Below, piece by piece: positions 27,101 to 35,797 of a stretch of 64,000 nucleotides of DNA. The notes below the pieces were generated by a model that did no database searches, was not told the origin of the DNA, and was given only the letters and a program-made list of their open reading frames with translations. Every line of letters starts with the position of its first letter. Positions within the stretch are counted from its first letter, which is position 1. Made by a program: the position numbers and the translations under genes. Origin of the DNA: Rhodohalobacter sulfatireducens (GTDB taxonomy: Bacteria; Bacteroidota; Rhodothermia; Balneolales; Balneolaceae); NCBI RefSeq assembly GCF_022012475.1, contig NZ_JAKLWS010000001.1:372001-436000 (forward strand), written 5' to 3'.

Positions 27101-27642
27101 GAGGTATCTTCTACTTTCCAGATCTCTTCTTCAACCACCGCAAGATCGCGCCAGTCGTGAGAACCGTCTTCATTTCGGTCCGGTATCCACTCATTCTGAT
27201 CACTTTTCTCGGGGGCAAGTTCGGTGTGTAAAAACTCACGGCGGTCCTCAACAGTTTCCCACTTCATTGATTCAAATCGCCAGCTGTTATCTACACCACG
27301 AATATCAAATTCAGAGTTGCCGCTTCGGTTGGTTACTGTTATCCATGCCCGGCCCTGGTCATCCATGTCTATTGCGATGGGGTCAGCGACCAAACTTTCA
27401 GAGGCCCACAACGAGTATTCCAAACCCTCGGCTACATCTGCCTGGGTGTTTTGAGTGATCTGTTGTGCTTCTGAAGCAGCTTGATCAGCCTCTACGCGTA
27501 AAACCCGTGGCTCAAATTCTACAGATTCGATATCAGGATCTTCGCTGGAACAGCTTTGAAATAGAAATGCAGCGATAAACAGGATTAATATTGGGGTAAA
27601 TCTTTTTTTAAGATCTGTGAGAAGAGAACTGAAATTGCTCAT
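24193..27642 (-). CDS. PVC-type haem-binding dehydrogenase with HEAT repeats and cytochrome c
   Basis: A 1149-residue lipoprotein (FLFQSC lipobox, Cys near residue 30). An N-terminal beta-propeller dehydrogenase domain follows (GLEYSLWASESLVADPIAIDMDDQGRAWITV; FGGHGMSGVKVGPDGRIYWGIGDIG; ALYMTDWRDGWDRNGEGRIWKL). A HEAT solenoid spans about residues 520-960. The C-terminal cytochrome c domain has C-A-R-C-H near residue 1027 and GPDLTEVGNRLSREELLLSMIDPSAQPAAGY. This is the large fusion typical of Planctomycetes and Verrucomicrobia. It should oxidise a sugar-type substrate outside the cell and pass electrons to haem. ATG 27642 is chosen because the lipoprotein signal starts there; the frame reaches 27708. 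Confidence 0.9.
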   Translation of the reverse strand: MSNFSSLLTDLKKRFTPILILFIAAFLFQSCSSEDPDIESVEFEPRVLRVEADQAASEAQQITQNTQADVAEGLEYSLWASESLVADPIAIDMDDQGRAWITVTNRSGNSEFDIRGVDNSWRFESMKWETVEDRREFLHTELAPEKSDQNEWIPDRNEDGSHDWRDLAVVEEEIWKVEDTSGDGIADQSQLYISDFNNEVTDVAGGLTTFKDNAFLGVGPDMWRLYDTDNDGMADKKESLSHGYNVHIGFGGHGMSGVKVGPDGRIYWGIGDIGFNVVDQEGNRHEYPNQGAILRSDPDGSNFEVYAMGLRNTHEFDFDKYGNLISVDNDGDHPGEHERLVYLINGSDSGWRINWQFGKYRDSKNNEYKVWMDEEYFQPRFENQSAHILPPISGYHAGPAGFAYNPGTALSQEWQEHFFVMSFRGSVPNSPIYAFTLEQDGAGFELNTDEEVLTGILAVGLDFGPDGALYMTDWRDGWDRNGEGRIWKLDAPADANSEIRTETKNLIASDYTQKSEDELTDLLAHADMRVRQKAQFELVDRGANDLLLGEIESSDHQLARIHGIWGLAQIGREYIEAVEPLVEFLDDEDSETRAQTAKMLGDVRYEPAADAIIPLLTDEDARVRMFAAEALGRIGVEDAVAPIVEMLEANNDEDVYLRHAGAVALARIGDSEAVNNLEDHPSLAVRTAAVVALKRMGDPGVAQFLDDEDEYIVTNAARAISDDSYIGDAIPGLAALLDQTEFNNEPLVRRMINANLYDGTAEAAERLAQFSLRNDISDTLRVEALNTLETWDDPSIFDRVTGMYRGEISNNLGDAQEAIAGVMESHLTSSNENLKVATLNAIGNLDVTEASSQILALVHDDPSASVRSASLQALFDLNYEALDDVLAISLEDSNQEVRMKVLNLLVDSDFTPETKVALYTTTLEEGTASEKKEAYGALARLNTPGAADLLVNELEALKDGDLNRNIHLDLVLAAENSESEEVQQALEEYKAQKPEEDPIAEYRETLYGGNAQQGGRIFYSDVSAQCARCHMINGFGAEVGPDLTEVGNRLSREELLLSMIDPSAQPAAGYSSITVTRSDGETVSGIFQEETDSELTLTVSGEEVTIPKSDISNRQDAPSAMIAVGDVLSRTQLRDLVEFLSQLNGQSWD

Positions 27643-28120
27643 TGAAACTATGTTATGGTAAAAATGATAAGTAGAGTAAACCGGTACAATGTAACTTCTT
27701 AAATCCAAAAAGTTAACTGCATATTTAAATCAGTCTTAAAAGTTCAATAAATGACCTCTATGAGGGATTTTCTGTTTTCGAAGGCGGTAACCAAGCATTT
27801 ATCTCAAATGAGAAGCCAAAAAGAATTTGAAATGGGAGTCTAAGGATCACGGGATAAGAATGGGTACAAATGAAGTGTAATTCAAAGATTAAACTTCAAC
27901 TTTACCTGTAAATAAAAGTAAAAATCAATATTTCTTCAGAATTCATTCAAGATTAGAGCAGATTTCAGATCTATTTTACAGAAGAGTCAATTAGCCCATT
28001 CGCTAAAGAGTTTAGATGTTGAAAGTATAACTTACAGCAGATGCCATTATAAAATTCAATGTTTAAGTTTAAGACAATAAGGGTGTTGGGAAATAACGGG
28101 ATAATGATAACGAGAAGTAA
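27643..28120. other. AT-rich divergent intergenic region
   Basis: This gap lies between the starts of the haem-binding dehydrogenase (minus) and a DUF5916 gene (plus). I see no open frame of note, no strong hairpin and no dispersed repeat. It must hold both promoters, but I cannot point to a convincing consensus match. Confidence 0.5.
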
Positions 28121-30679
28121 ATGAAAAAAAATAAGTACAACCTGGCTATTTATACTGTAAGTATCAGCCTTTTAGTTACAGTTAATCTATTTTTTTCTGA
28201 ACGAATATGGGCTCAGCAAACCCAGACGATAAACGCCCATCAGATAGACTCATCTATTCGCATTGACGGAAGGCTTGATGAAGAAGCATGGGGTGAAGCA
28301 GAAATGGCCACTGATTTCAGACAATTCACACCTAATGAGGGTGATTCACCAAGTCAAAAAACGGAAGTTCGGGTCCTTTATGGTGAGGACGGTATATACG
28401 TAGGGGCGATGCTCTACGATGATAATCCCGCTGAAATTGAACGGGCTTTGGGCAGAAGGGATGATTACAATCGTGCCGATTGGTTTATTGTTTCCTTCGA
28501 TTCCTATTTCAATCGCCAAAATGCATTTACTTTTGGAGTCAATGCCGGTGGAGTTCAGTATGATGGTATTCGAAGTTCGGGCGGTTTTGGCGGAGGACCC
28601 GGAATACCCGGTGTTGATGAATCCTGGGATGCAGTTTGGTATTCAGATATAAGTATAACGAATGATGGATGGGTTATTGAAATTGAAATACCCTACAGTA
28701 TGCTTCGGTTTTCGGCAGCTGAGATTCAGACCTGGGGTGTTCATTTTACGAGAAGGATACCAAGACTCGGTGAAGTATTGGAGTGGCCATTGGTTCCAAG
28801 GGTAGAAAGAGACAACCTGATTACTCAGTTTGGTTATATGCAAAACATCAGAAATGTTGAACCTAAACCAAATATCCAGGTTCGACCGTATTTGGTTAGT
28901 GGTTACAATTCAAGTGAAAACCCAACGGCTCCGGGAGAAGTAGCAACAGACACAAATATTGATGCAGGTGTTGATTTTAAAGTGGGATTGGGTCCGAATG
29001 TAACTCTTGATGCAACCATCAACCCTGATTTTGGACAGGTTGAGGCCGATCCTGCTGTTTTGAACCTGACAGCTTTTGAAATATTTTTTCAGGAACAACG
29101 ACCGTTTTTTGTTGAGGGTATAGAAATTTATGAATTTTCCGTTGGCAGGGGAGAACTGCTTTATACAAGGAGAATTGGGGCAGAAGACCCAATTATTGGG
29201 GCTACCAAACTTTCCGGCCGTACTGAAAATGGACTCTCGTTCGGCGTTTTGGGGGCAATGACAGGGACCGATTTTGATCCGGCGAGAAATTATGGTGTAG
29301 TTCGGGCAAGTCAGCAGATTGGTGATTATTCAACAATGGGAGGTATTCTTACCTTTTATGACAGTCCATTTAATCCAGAGAATGGAAGGAGAAGAGCTTA
29401 TACAGGTGGAGCTGACTGGGATATTCGGTTTGCTGACAATAACTATGGCCTTGATGGCTACACATCATTTACTCACAGAACCTTGACGGAAGATGACGAA
29501 TCCCAAACCGGATTTTCCGGACGCTTTTTTGCCGAGAAACGACAGGGATCCTGGAGGGGATTCATTGGATCTGAGGTATATAGCGACGATTTTAATCCGA
29601 ACGATCTCGGTCAACTAAGGGCAAACAATTTTATACGAGGACTGTTCAGATTTGAACATGAAGTGAATGGGGGACGTCCATTTGGCCCCTTTCAGCAAGC
29701 GGATGTGGATGGGTTTTTCACCCAGTCAGTTTCATATGACACAGGTTTAAACCTTGGATTGGGCTTAAGAACCGGTTCTAACTGGACCTTTAATTCTTTT
29801 CAATCTATTGGAGCAGAACTTGATTTGGAAAATCTTTTTGGAGGGTATGACCTTTTTGAAACAAGAGGCCTGGGGCCTTATGCACAGCCTTTTACTGCCG
29901 CAGTGGAATTAGAATTCGAAACAGATGAGAGACGGCCCTGGCAGCTTTCACCTGAAGTGGAATGGACATACCATGGTGATGGGGGAAATGAATATGGACT
30001 CGGAATGCGTGGAAATTGGAATGTAGGATCAAGGTTAGATCTGTCAGCAAATGTAGAGGGAGAGTGGGAAAAAGCCGTAATAGCCTGGGCATCGAATGAA
30101 TCGTTCCGAAGAGATGGAATGAATTGGTTAATAGGGGAAACTTCAGCATCGCCGTCCAATTTGAGTGATGATGAGTATCGCTCGTTTGATGAGGGTGGAG
30201 AACTAACACCGATTCTTTCAAGTACGGAGCCTTTTGGCGATCAAGCGTATTATGTTCCCTTATTTGGAGAAAGAGATACACGTTCCATCGATTTCACACT
30301 CAGAAGTACAGTTACATTTACTCGCAACCTGTCACTTCAAATCTACAGCCAGCTTTTTCTTGCAAAAGGTAAATACGAAAATTTTAAAATATTACAAGAT
30401 CGGGATCATCTTGCTGATTTTAGCTCCTATCCAAAACGGGATGAGTTTTCATATAATAGTTTTCTCTCAAATATGGTACTTCGCTGGGAATACCGTCCCG
30501 GGTCAACCATCTTCCTGGTATGGTCTCACGGAAGGAATTTCTCGGACGCAATTAATCCTCTTTCCCCTTATGGCTCCTCTCCATACGACAGGCCCATAGG
30601 AACTCAAATCAACGATACCTTTGACATACTTCCTAATAATTCAATTCTGCTTAAAGTGAACTATACGTTCCTTTATTAG
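28121..30679 (+). CDS. DUF5916 outer-membrane protein with CBM9-like N-terminus (second copy)
   Basis: An 852-residue paralogue of the protein at 17565. A signal peptide (about 1-32) is followed by the CBM9-like domain: SSIRIDGRLDEEAWGEAEMATDFRQFTPNEGDSPSQKTEVRVLYGEDGIYVGA. The family block LDATINPDFGQVEADPAVLNLTAFEIFFQEQRPFFVEG comes next, then a long series of beta-strands with aromatic girdles and a terminal ILLKVNYTFLY strand suited to outer-membrane insertion. The shared block is nearly identical to the first copy, while the barrels differ strongly. Function is unknown. The DoxX gene follows after 62 bases and may be co-transcribed. Confidence 0.9.
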   Translation: MKKNKYNLAIYTVSISLLVTVNLFFSERIWAQQTQTINAHQIDSSIRIDGRLDEEAWGEAEMATDFRQFTPNEGDSPSQKTEVRVLYGEDGIYVGAMLYDDNPAEIERALGRRDDYNRADWFIVSFDSYFNRQNAFTFGVNAGGVQYDGIRSSGGFGGGPGIPGVDESWDAVWYSDISITNDGWVIEIEIPYSMLRFSAAEIQTWGVHFTRRIPRLGEVLEWPLVPRVERDNLITQFGYMQNIRNVEPKPNIQVRPYLVSGYNSSENPTAPGEVATDTNIDAGVDFKVGLGPNVTLDATINPDFGQVEADPAVLNLTAFEIFFQEQRPFFVEGIEIYEFSVGRGELLYTRRIGAEDPIIGATKLSGRTENGLSFGVLGAMTGTDFDPARNYGVVRASQQIGDYSTMGGILTFYDSPFNPENGRRRAYTGGADWDIRFADNNYGLDGYTSFTHRTLTEDDESQTGFSGRFFAEKRQGSWRGFIGSEVYSDDFNPNDLGQLRANNFIRGLFRFEHEVNGGRPFGPFQQADVDGFFTQSVSYDTGLNLGLGLRTGSNWTFNSFQSIGAELDLENLFGGYDLFETRGLGPYAQPFTAAVELEFETDERRPWQLSPEVEWTYHGDGGNEYGLGMRGNWNVGSRLDLSANVEGEWEKAVIAWASNESFRRDGMNWLIGETSASPSNLSDDEYRSFDEGGELTPILSSTEPFGDQAYYVPLFGERDTRSIDFTLRSTVTFTRNLSLQIYSQLFLAKGKYENFKILQDRDHLADFSSYPKRDEFSYNSFLSNMVLRWEYRPGSTIFLVWSHGRNFSDAINPLSPYGSSPYDRPIGTQINDTFDILPNNSILLKVNYTFLY

Positions 30680-30741
30680 GAGTTAGAATTGAAAATTAAA
30701 TGCAAAACGTTCGCAGACAAAAATCTCAATAAAATCTAGCT

Positions 30742-31164
30742 ATGTTTAGAAAACTTAACTCTCCTCATTTAAATGAAATTGTGAGTCCGGATCTGGCAAT
30801 CCTGTTTTTAAGAATTGGAACTGCTTGTCTGGTTATGACTCATGGAATTCCAAAACTTTTAAAGATCATTAATGGAGATTTTAGTTTTGGTGATCCACTT
30901 GGACTTGGGTCTGCGGTTTCTCTGGTATTAGCAACATTTGCTGAGGTAATATGTGCCATCTTTGTACTGATTGGATTATGGACTCGATTGGCGACTATTC
31001 CACTAATATTTACTTTTATAGTCATCGTATTTGTTGTTTACGCCGGTGATCCATTTGGGGATAAGGAGTTGCCCTTGTTCTTTCTGATAGCATTTTTGTC
31101 ACTGTTTTTGACAGGCGCCGGTAAGTACTCAATCGATGCAAAAATCAACGATGGATTAAATTAA
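30742..31164 (+). CDS. DoxX family membrane protein
   Basis: A 140-residue protein with four membrane segments: about residues 18-40 (LAILFLRIGTACLVMTHGIPKLL), 54-80 (GSAVSLVLATFAEVICAIFVLIG), 86-104 (IPLIFTFIVIVFVVYAG) and 112-128. The order HGIPKLLKI...GLWTRLATIPLIFTFIVIVF fits DoxX/DoxD-like proteins, some of which link to thiosulfate oxidation or redox stress. No partner in the window fixes a role. It is followed by a long intergenic repeat region. Confidence 0.88.
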   Translation: MFRKLNSPHLNEIVSPDLAILFLRIGTACLVMTHGIPKLLKIINGDFSFGDPLGLGSAVSLVLATFAEVICAIFVLIGLWTRLATIPLIFTFIVIVFVVYAGDPFGDKELPLFFLIAFLSLFLTGAGKYSIDAKINDGLN

Positions 31165-31749
31165 AAGAGGGTTTAATGATAAGTGGTTTAATTCCCCGAC
31201 CCTCTGGGTTGGAAAAAGATAAAAATCCCCATTACATCCTACGCCTAAGGCTTCGGTGCACAGGTTGAAGGGGAAAGCGAACCTGCCTGCGCTGAAGATT
31301 CGGAAGACAGGCCCGCCTGCGCCCAAGGCTTCGGAGGACAGGCGGAGTAAGCCGGGGATGACTTTCTGAGTTTAAAAATGTCAAATACTAGAATTCTGAT
31401 TCACAATGCATCATCCCCCATTGCCATCCGTCAGCTAACGGATGGACACTCCAAAAATAAGCCATGTATTGACCAAAATGTTATGGGTTCTTCGTTGATA
31501 CCTCGCGGGCTCTGCCCCGAGGTAGTTCATTAGAGACAACTGATAAAAGAATTTTCTGATACCATTCCAGGATTCATTGGATTTGTGTTTACTCTGAAGC
31601 CATTAGCTATAAATCTTTTCTGCAACAAAATTAAAAAGTGAATATAATATTGTTGAGAATATGGGCAGTTTTGAAAAGAGAGATTAGGTAAACATGTTGT
31701 TCTTTACTTTTTTCCTACGTATGAATGTAAATCGAAGATTTTGTTTATC
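31165..31749. repeat. 585-bp intergenic region of GC-rich dispersed repeats
   Basis: No gene is supported. From about 31240 to 31360, two tandem-like units share a CCTGCG...AAG.TTCGG.AGACAGG core. CCATCCGTCAGCTAACGGATGG (31425-31446) is an inverted repeat. CCTCGCGGGCTCTGCCCCGAGG (31502-31523) is a third hairpin. The mixture resembles a landing zone for several repeat families. Confidence 0.55.
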
Positions 31750-32481
31750 ATGGCAAGAATATTTATCACAGGATCATCAGCGGGACTTGGGCAATTAGCA
31801 GCAAAATCATTGATCAGTCAGGGACACCGGGTTTTACTGCACGCCCGCAATCAAAATAGAAAGCAGGATACGCTGGAAAGTGTGCAGGATGCCGAAGACG
31901 TGTTGATCGGTGATCTGTCAAGTATTGAAGAGACGAAGCATTTGGCCGAAAAAGTAATGGCCCTTGGAACGTTTGATGCCATCATTCACAATGCCGGAGT
32001 GTATCGGACGGATCAGGAGAAAATATTGACCGTGAATACCCTGGCTCCCTACATTCTTACCTGCTTGATTGAAAAACCGAAACGTCTTATCTACCTGAGT
32101 TCCGGCTCGCACAAGCATGGAAGCCCCTCACTTGAGAGAATAAAATCAGGAAAAGGTGTGAGCTATTCTGATTCCAAATTTCATGATCTGATGCTTGCAA
32201 AAGCGGTTGCCCGCAAATGGCCGGATGTCTATTCCAATGCTGTCGATCCGGGCTGGGTTCCTACAAAAATGGGAGGACGTGGTGCACCGGATGACCTCGA
32301 CAAAGGATATGAAACGCAGGTGTGGCTGGCAGTGAGTGATGATGAAAAAGCGAAAGTGAGCGGCCGATATTTTTATCACAAAAAAGAGGCAAACTATCAA
32401 TCGAAAGCTGATGATACGGAATTGCAGGATAAATTTATGGATGTTTGCGAACATGCAACGGGTGTTCATTTTCCTGAATAG
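31750..32481 (+). CDS. SDR family NAD(P)-dependent oxidoreductase
   Basis: A 243-residue short-chain dehydrogenase. The glycine motif is ITGSSAGLGQLAA, NAGVYRT is the NAG motif, SSGSHKHGS holds the catalytic Ser, and YSDSKFHDL gives the Tyr-x-x-x-Lys. VDPGWVPTKMGG follows as in the family. It probably reduces or oxidises a small carbonyl or alcohol; the substrate is unknown. ATG 31750 is preferred to the TTG at 31741 because the Rossmann strand starts right there. It stands alone between two repeat-rich gaps. Confidence 0.9.
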   Translation: MARIFITGSSAGLGQLAAKSLISQGHRVLLHARNQNRKQDTLESVQDAEDVLIGDLSSIEETKHLAEKVMALGTFDAIIHNAGVYRTDQEKILTVNTLAPYILTCLIEKPKRLIYLSSGSHKHGSPSLERIKSGKGVSYSDSKFHDLMLAKAVARKWPDVYSNAVDPGWVPTKMGGRGAPDDLDKGYETQVWLAVSDDEKAKVSGRYFYHKKEANYQSKADDTELQDKFMDVCEHATGVHFPE

Positions 32482-32507
32482 CCTTAGTTAGGGATTAGAA
32501 TGTTGAA

Positions 32508-32697
32508 AAAGATATCCCCTCCTACCTGCCCTCGATACGTCGGGGTGTAAGGAGTGGTTCGGGGAGGTAGAAAAGAGATTTAATTCTGAAATTTGAACAA
32601 AATTCTGTTCCTCTAATGAGATGCCTTTTGCGTAACCACCCCTAAAACCCCTTCCCGACGGTTCGGGACAGGCTCTTAGAAAAGGAGGGGACTTTTC
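32508..32697. repeat. ~185-bp MITE-like element, copy 1 (AACCACCCCTAA family)
   Basis: The left end carries CCCCTCC...GGGGTGTAAGGAG and GGGAGGTAGAAAAGAGATT. The right end carries AACCACCCCTAAAACCCCTTCC...GGAGGGGA, including a CCCGACGGTTCGGG hairpin. The two ends are inverted relative to each other and enclose about 60 bases of AT-rich filler. The element at 59868 has the same order and size. Confidence 0.5.
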
Positions 32698-32743
32698 TAT
32701 ACCAATTTTTTTCCTTATCTCGAGTTCACGTTGAATAGGCAAA

Positions 32744-33499
32744 TTAAATCCTGATCCCAAACCCGTGCAGCAAAACTAATCTCAAACCAACGTACATCAC
32801 AAGAATAGCGGTTAACACTCCTATAATCCGAATATTAAATTTCTCATTGGTCAGATAAGACCCGAGGCTCCCTCCCAAAACGACTGCTATAATAAGTTGA
32901 AAAATCAGGTCATGGTTAATTTGAAATGTTCCTGCCACGGTCAGGCCAATCAGTCCGGCGATGGAATTCACAAGAATAAAGACAGAAGCTAACGAAGCGA
33001 TCGTTCGCGGATTCTTCCAATCCATGAGATTAAGAACGGGTGAAAGGTAAATCCCTCCCCCAATCCCCGAAATTCCGGCTAACAAACCCACACTTCCGCC
33101 GAGGGATAGCTTTTTAGAAAGGCTGAAATTTTTAGACTGAAGTTTATATTTCACAAATTTTAGAATCATAAAACAGCCGGCAAGCATCAGGGCTGACCCT
33201 AAAATCAGGAAAAAAATCTGCTGAGTTAAACGTAGCTGAGCCCCTAAATACGCCATCGGGATACTGACTGCAAGGAAGGGCCAGAACTGCCTAAAATCGA
33301 AAACCCGTTTTCTTATAAAAATGAGCGTGCCAATGGTGACCACGCAGACATTCAACACCAGGGCGGTGGATCGTATCTCAAAAAAATCAGTAAAAAAGAG
33401 ACTCAAAATGGCCAGGTAACTGGATCCTCCTCCAAAGCCCACAGAGCTGTAAAAAAGTGCAACCAGGAAGAAAATGTATGGGAGGTATTCTACATCCAT
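32744..33499 (-). CDS. TauE/SafE family sulfite/sulfonate exporter-like membrane protein
   Basis: A 251-residue protein with seven or eight membrane segments in two halves. It has VGFGGGSSYLAILSLFF near the start and the mirrored SLGGSVGLLAGISGIGGGIYLSPVLNLMDW at about 130-160. That duplicated glycine-rich loop is the TauE/SafE hallmark. Members export sulfite or sulfoacetate, or act as anion transporters. The gene lies 142 bases after moeA on the same strand; a tie to sulfur handling by the cysteine desulfurase and Mo enzyme is possible but unproven. Confidence 0.88.
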   Translation of the reverse strand: MDVEYLPYIFFLVALFYSSVGFGGGSSYLAILSLFFTDFFEIRSTALVLNVCVVTIGTLIFIRKRVFDFRQFWPFLAVSIPMAYLGAQLRLTQQIFFLILGSALMLAGCFMILKFVKYKLQSKNFSLSKKLSLGGSVGLLAGISGIGGGIYLSPVLNLMDWKNPRTIASLASVFILVNSIAGLIGLTVAGTFQINHDLIFQLIIAVVLGGSLGSYLTNEKFNIRIIGVLTAILVMYVGLRLVLLHGFGIRI

Positions 33500-33641
33500 T
33501 TATGAGTTTTGCTATGACTAAAATTTTTTGGAGAAGTATAGAATTTCTGGCAGTCATCGGTTGAGTCAACTCTAAAGCGATTCAATTATTCAAAAGTCCC
33601 TGCATTCTTCGAAAAAACTCATCCGATAACTGTTAAATCAT

Positions 33642-34805
33642 TTAAATCAAAATAACCTCGACTATTTCACCTTCCGGCACAGACTTTGGTCCGTCGAAAA
33701 AGACAAGCGCATTTCCCATCGCCATCGAGTGAATCATGGATGAACTTTGTCGATTCAAAATCGATACGGTTTGGTTATCCACATGTGCTTTCAAAAAAAT
33801 CGGCCGCTCCGAACCGTATTCAAACTCATGGCTGATTGGAATTGAAAGTCTCTGCAATCCTGTTTCTGCTGCTCCGCTGAATCGTTGAAGTAAAGGCAAA
33901 ACATGAATGTAAAAACAGGTCAGAGACGAGGCGGGATTCCCCGGAAGTGCGAAGACAAATTTGTTCTCTTTTCGCCCGAAATAAAGTGGCTTTCCCGGTT
34001 TCTGAAATATTTTGTAAAACAGTTGGGTGACTCCATTTTCTTCCAGAGCCTGTTTTACAAAATCGTAGTCCCCGACCGAAATCCCCCCGGATAGAAGCAG
34101 TACATCAGATCGATCCAAATACTCAGCGATGCCGGATTTGACGGCTGAAAAATCATCTTTGATATGAGTTTTCTCCCGGCACTCAAAACCGAAACGATTC
34201 AGGGCCGATTGAAGAGCATAACTGTTCGATTCATAAATCTGACCCTCCGATTTTGATTCACCCGGCGGAATTAATTCATTTCCCGTACTAATGATTCGTA
34301 CGTCCGGTTTTTTAAACACCGTCACACGATTCAACCCTAAAGATCCAATCAAACCGACCGAAGCCGGGGATATCAAATGACCCGGCGCAAAAACTGTTTC
34401 TCCCAATGCCAACTCATTTCCTTGTCGCCGAATGTGCTGTCCTTCGCTTATACGTTCATCGACATGTAGAACTGAATCCTCTTCATTGGTCCTTTCCTGC
34501 ATCACCACGGCTGTGGTATTTGAGGGGATTTTGGCTCCTGTAAAAATTCGCATCGCTTCTCCTGATTGAAGGGATTTTTCAGAAGTGTCTCCAGCGGCAA
34601 TTTCACCCACAATTTCATAGTAATCGTAGATCCCGGAAACCGCGTACCCATCCATGGCGGAATTATCAAAGGATGGCAAGTCGAATGGTGATGAGATCTT
34701 TTCAGAGAGGTAAAATCCGTGAGAGTCATCGAGATCGACATCAGACGTTTTCCTTTCGATCTCCTGTTGCTCTACGATTTTTAAGGCTTGTTCAATTGAA
34801 ATCAT
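33642..34805 (-). CDS. moeA: Molybdopterin molybdenumtransferase MoeA
   Basis: A 387-residue MoeA, inserting molybdate into adenylylated molybdopterin. The N-terminal domain has LPSFDNSAMDGYAVSG, then AGDTSEKSLQSGEAMRIFTGAKIPSNTTAVVMQE. The MogA-like domain has ISTGNEL, SGGISVGDYDFV and the GKPLYFG...ALPGNPASSLTCF motif; the C-terminal barrel follows. It starts by a one-base overlap (TAATG) with the stop of moaA, so the two are coupled. It is the last Moco gene of the minus-strand operon. No modABC molybdate transporter is in the window. Confidence 0.94.
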   Translation of the reverse strand: MISIEQALKIVEQQEIERKTSDVDLDDSHGFYLSEKISSPFDLPSFDNSAMDGYAVSGIYDYYEIVGEIAAGDTSEKSLQSGEAMRIFTGAKIPSNTTAVVMQERTNEEDSVLHVDERISEGQHIRRQGNELALGETVFAPGHLISPASVGLIGSLGLNRVTVFKKPDVRIISTGNELIPPGESKSEGQIYESNSYALQSALNRFGFECREKTHIKDDFSAVKSGIAEYLDRSDVLLLSGGISVGDYDFVKQALEENGVTQLFYKIFQKPGKPLYFGRKENKFVFALPGNPASSLTCFYIHVLPLLQRFSGAAETGLQRLSIPISHEFEYGSERPIFLKAHVDNQTVSILNRQSSSMIHSMAMGNALVFFDGPKSVPEGEIVEVILI

Positions 34806-35797
34806 TACCCGCCGATTGATATCATAGACCGATTCTGTTCGTAGTGCTCTTTCTCCATCTCTACATCCATGCCGTCTCTTGAAAATTTCTTCTCTTTGAT
34901 GGAGCTCAGAATAATATCCTCAATAGATTTTCCATCTCTGTATGGGTTCAGCAGGTCTGTCTCGGATGTGGCAAAGAGGCAGTTCTTCATTTTGCCGTCG
35001 GCGGTCAGGCGGATTCTATTACAGCCCGCACAAAATGGATTCGTAATGGTACTGACAATTCCAAAGTGTCCCTTAAATCCTTTCACTTTATAGTTAGCGG
35101 ATGTACTGTGTTCCGGATCATCAAGCTTCACAATTTCACCGAATTTAGAATTCGCAGTCTCTAAAATCTCTTCTTTGCTGACACCTTTTTCCCAATCCCA
35201 CTCATTACCTTTGAACGGCATAAATTCAATAAACTTCACGCCGATATCCTGGTCTTTGGTGAGATCGATAAAATCATTGATCTCCATATCGTTGACGCCC
35301 TTAATCAGAACGATGTTGAGCTTGATATCGAAATCATAATCAATGGCTTTGTTGATATTTGCCATGATCCGATCAAAGTAATCACGCTTGGTGATAAACA
35401 CAGATTTCGACTTCTCAAGGGTATCCAGGCTGATATTGATCTTGCGCAGTCCAACTTCCTGGAAGAGGTCAAAATATTTGTCCAGGATGATACCGTTTGT
35501 AGTGAGCTTAAGAGTCACCCCTAAATCAGCAAGCTCTTTGATCAGATATCCTGCATTTTTTCGAACCAGCGGTTCGCCCCCCGTAAGCCGGATCGTATCT
35601 ACTCCCAAATTGACAAATTTCTCAGCAATTCCAACGATCTCCTCCAACGTCATAATCTTCGGCTTCTCTGTCAGCTCGATGCCCTCCTCAGGCATGCAAT
35701 AAAAACAGCGAAGATTGCAACGATCCGTGATCGAGATCCTGAGGTACGTGTGTTCTCGTCCGAATTTGTCGACAATTTGTGGAGTCACTTTAGTCAT
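34805..35797 (-). CDS. moaA: GTP 3',8-cyclase MoaA
   Basis: A 330-residue radical-SAM enzyme for the first step of Moco synthesis. The SAM 4Fe-4S motif is C-N-L-R-C-F-Y-C near residue 27-34. The C-terminal GTP-side cluster motif is CAGCNRIRLTADGKMKNCLF, and the chain ends in the catalytic GG. TGGEPLVRKN binds SAM. It overlaps the end of the moaCB stop region by eight bases and is coupled to moeA. With MoaC it gives cyclic pyranopterin monophosphate. Confidence 0.95.
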   Translation of the reverse strand: MTKVTPQIVDKFGREHTYLRISITDRCNLRCFYCMPEEGIELTEKPKIMTLEEIVGIAEKFVNLGVDTIRLTGGEPLVRKNAGYLIKELADLGVTLKLTTNGIILDKYFDLFQEVGLRKINISLDTLEKSKSVFITKRDYFDRIMANINKAIDYDFDIKLNIVLIKGVNDMEINDFIDLTKDQDIGVKFIEFMPFKGNEWDWEKGVSKEEILETANSKFGEIVKLDDPEHSTSANYKVKGFKGHFGIVSTITNPFCAGCNRIRLTADGKMKNCLFATSETDLLNPYRDGKSIEDIILSSIKEKKFSRDGMDVEMEKEHYEQNRSMISIGG

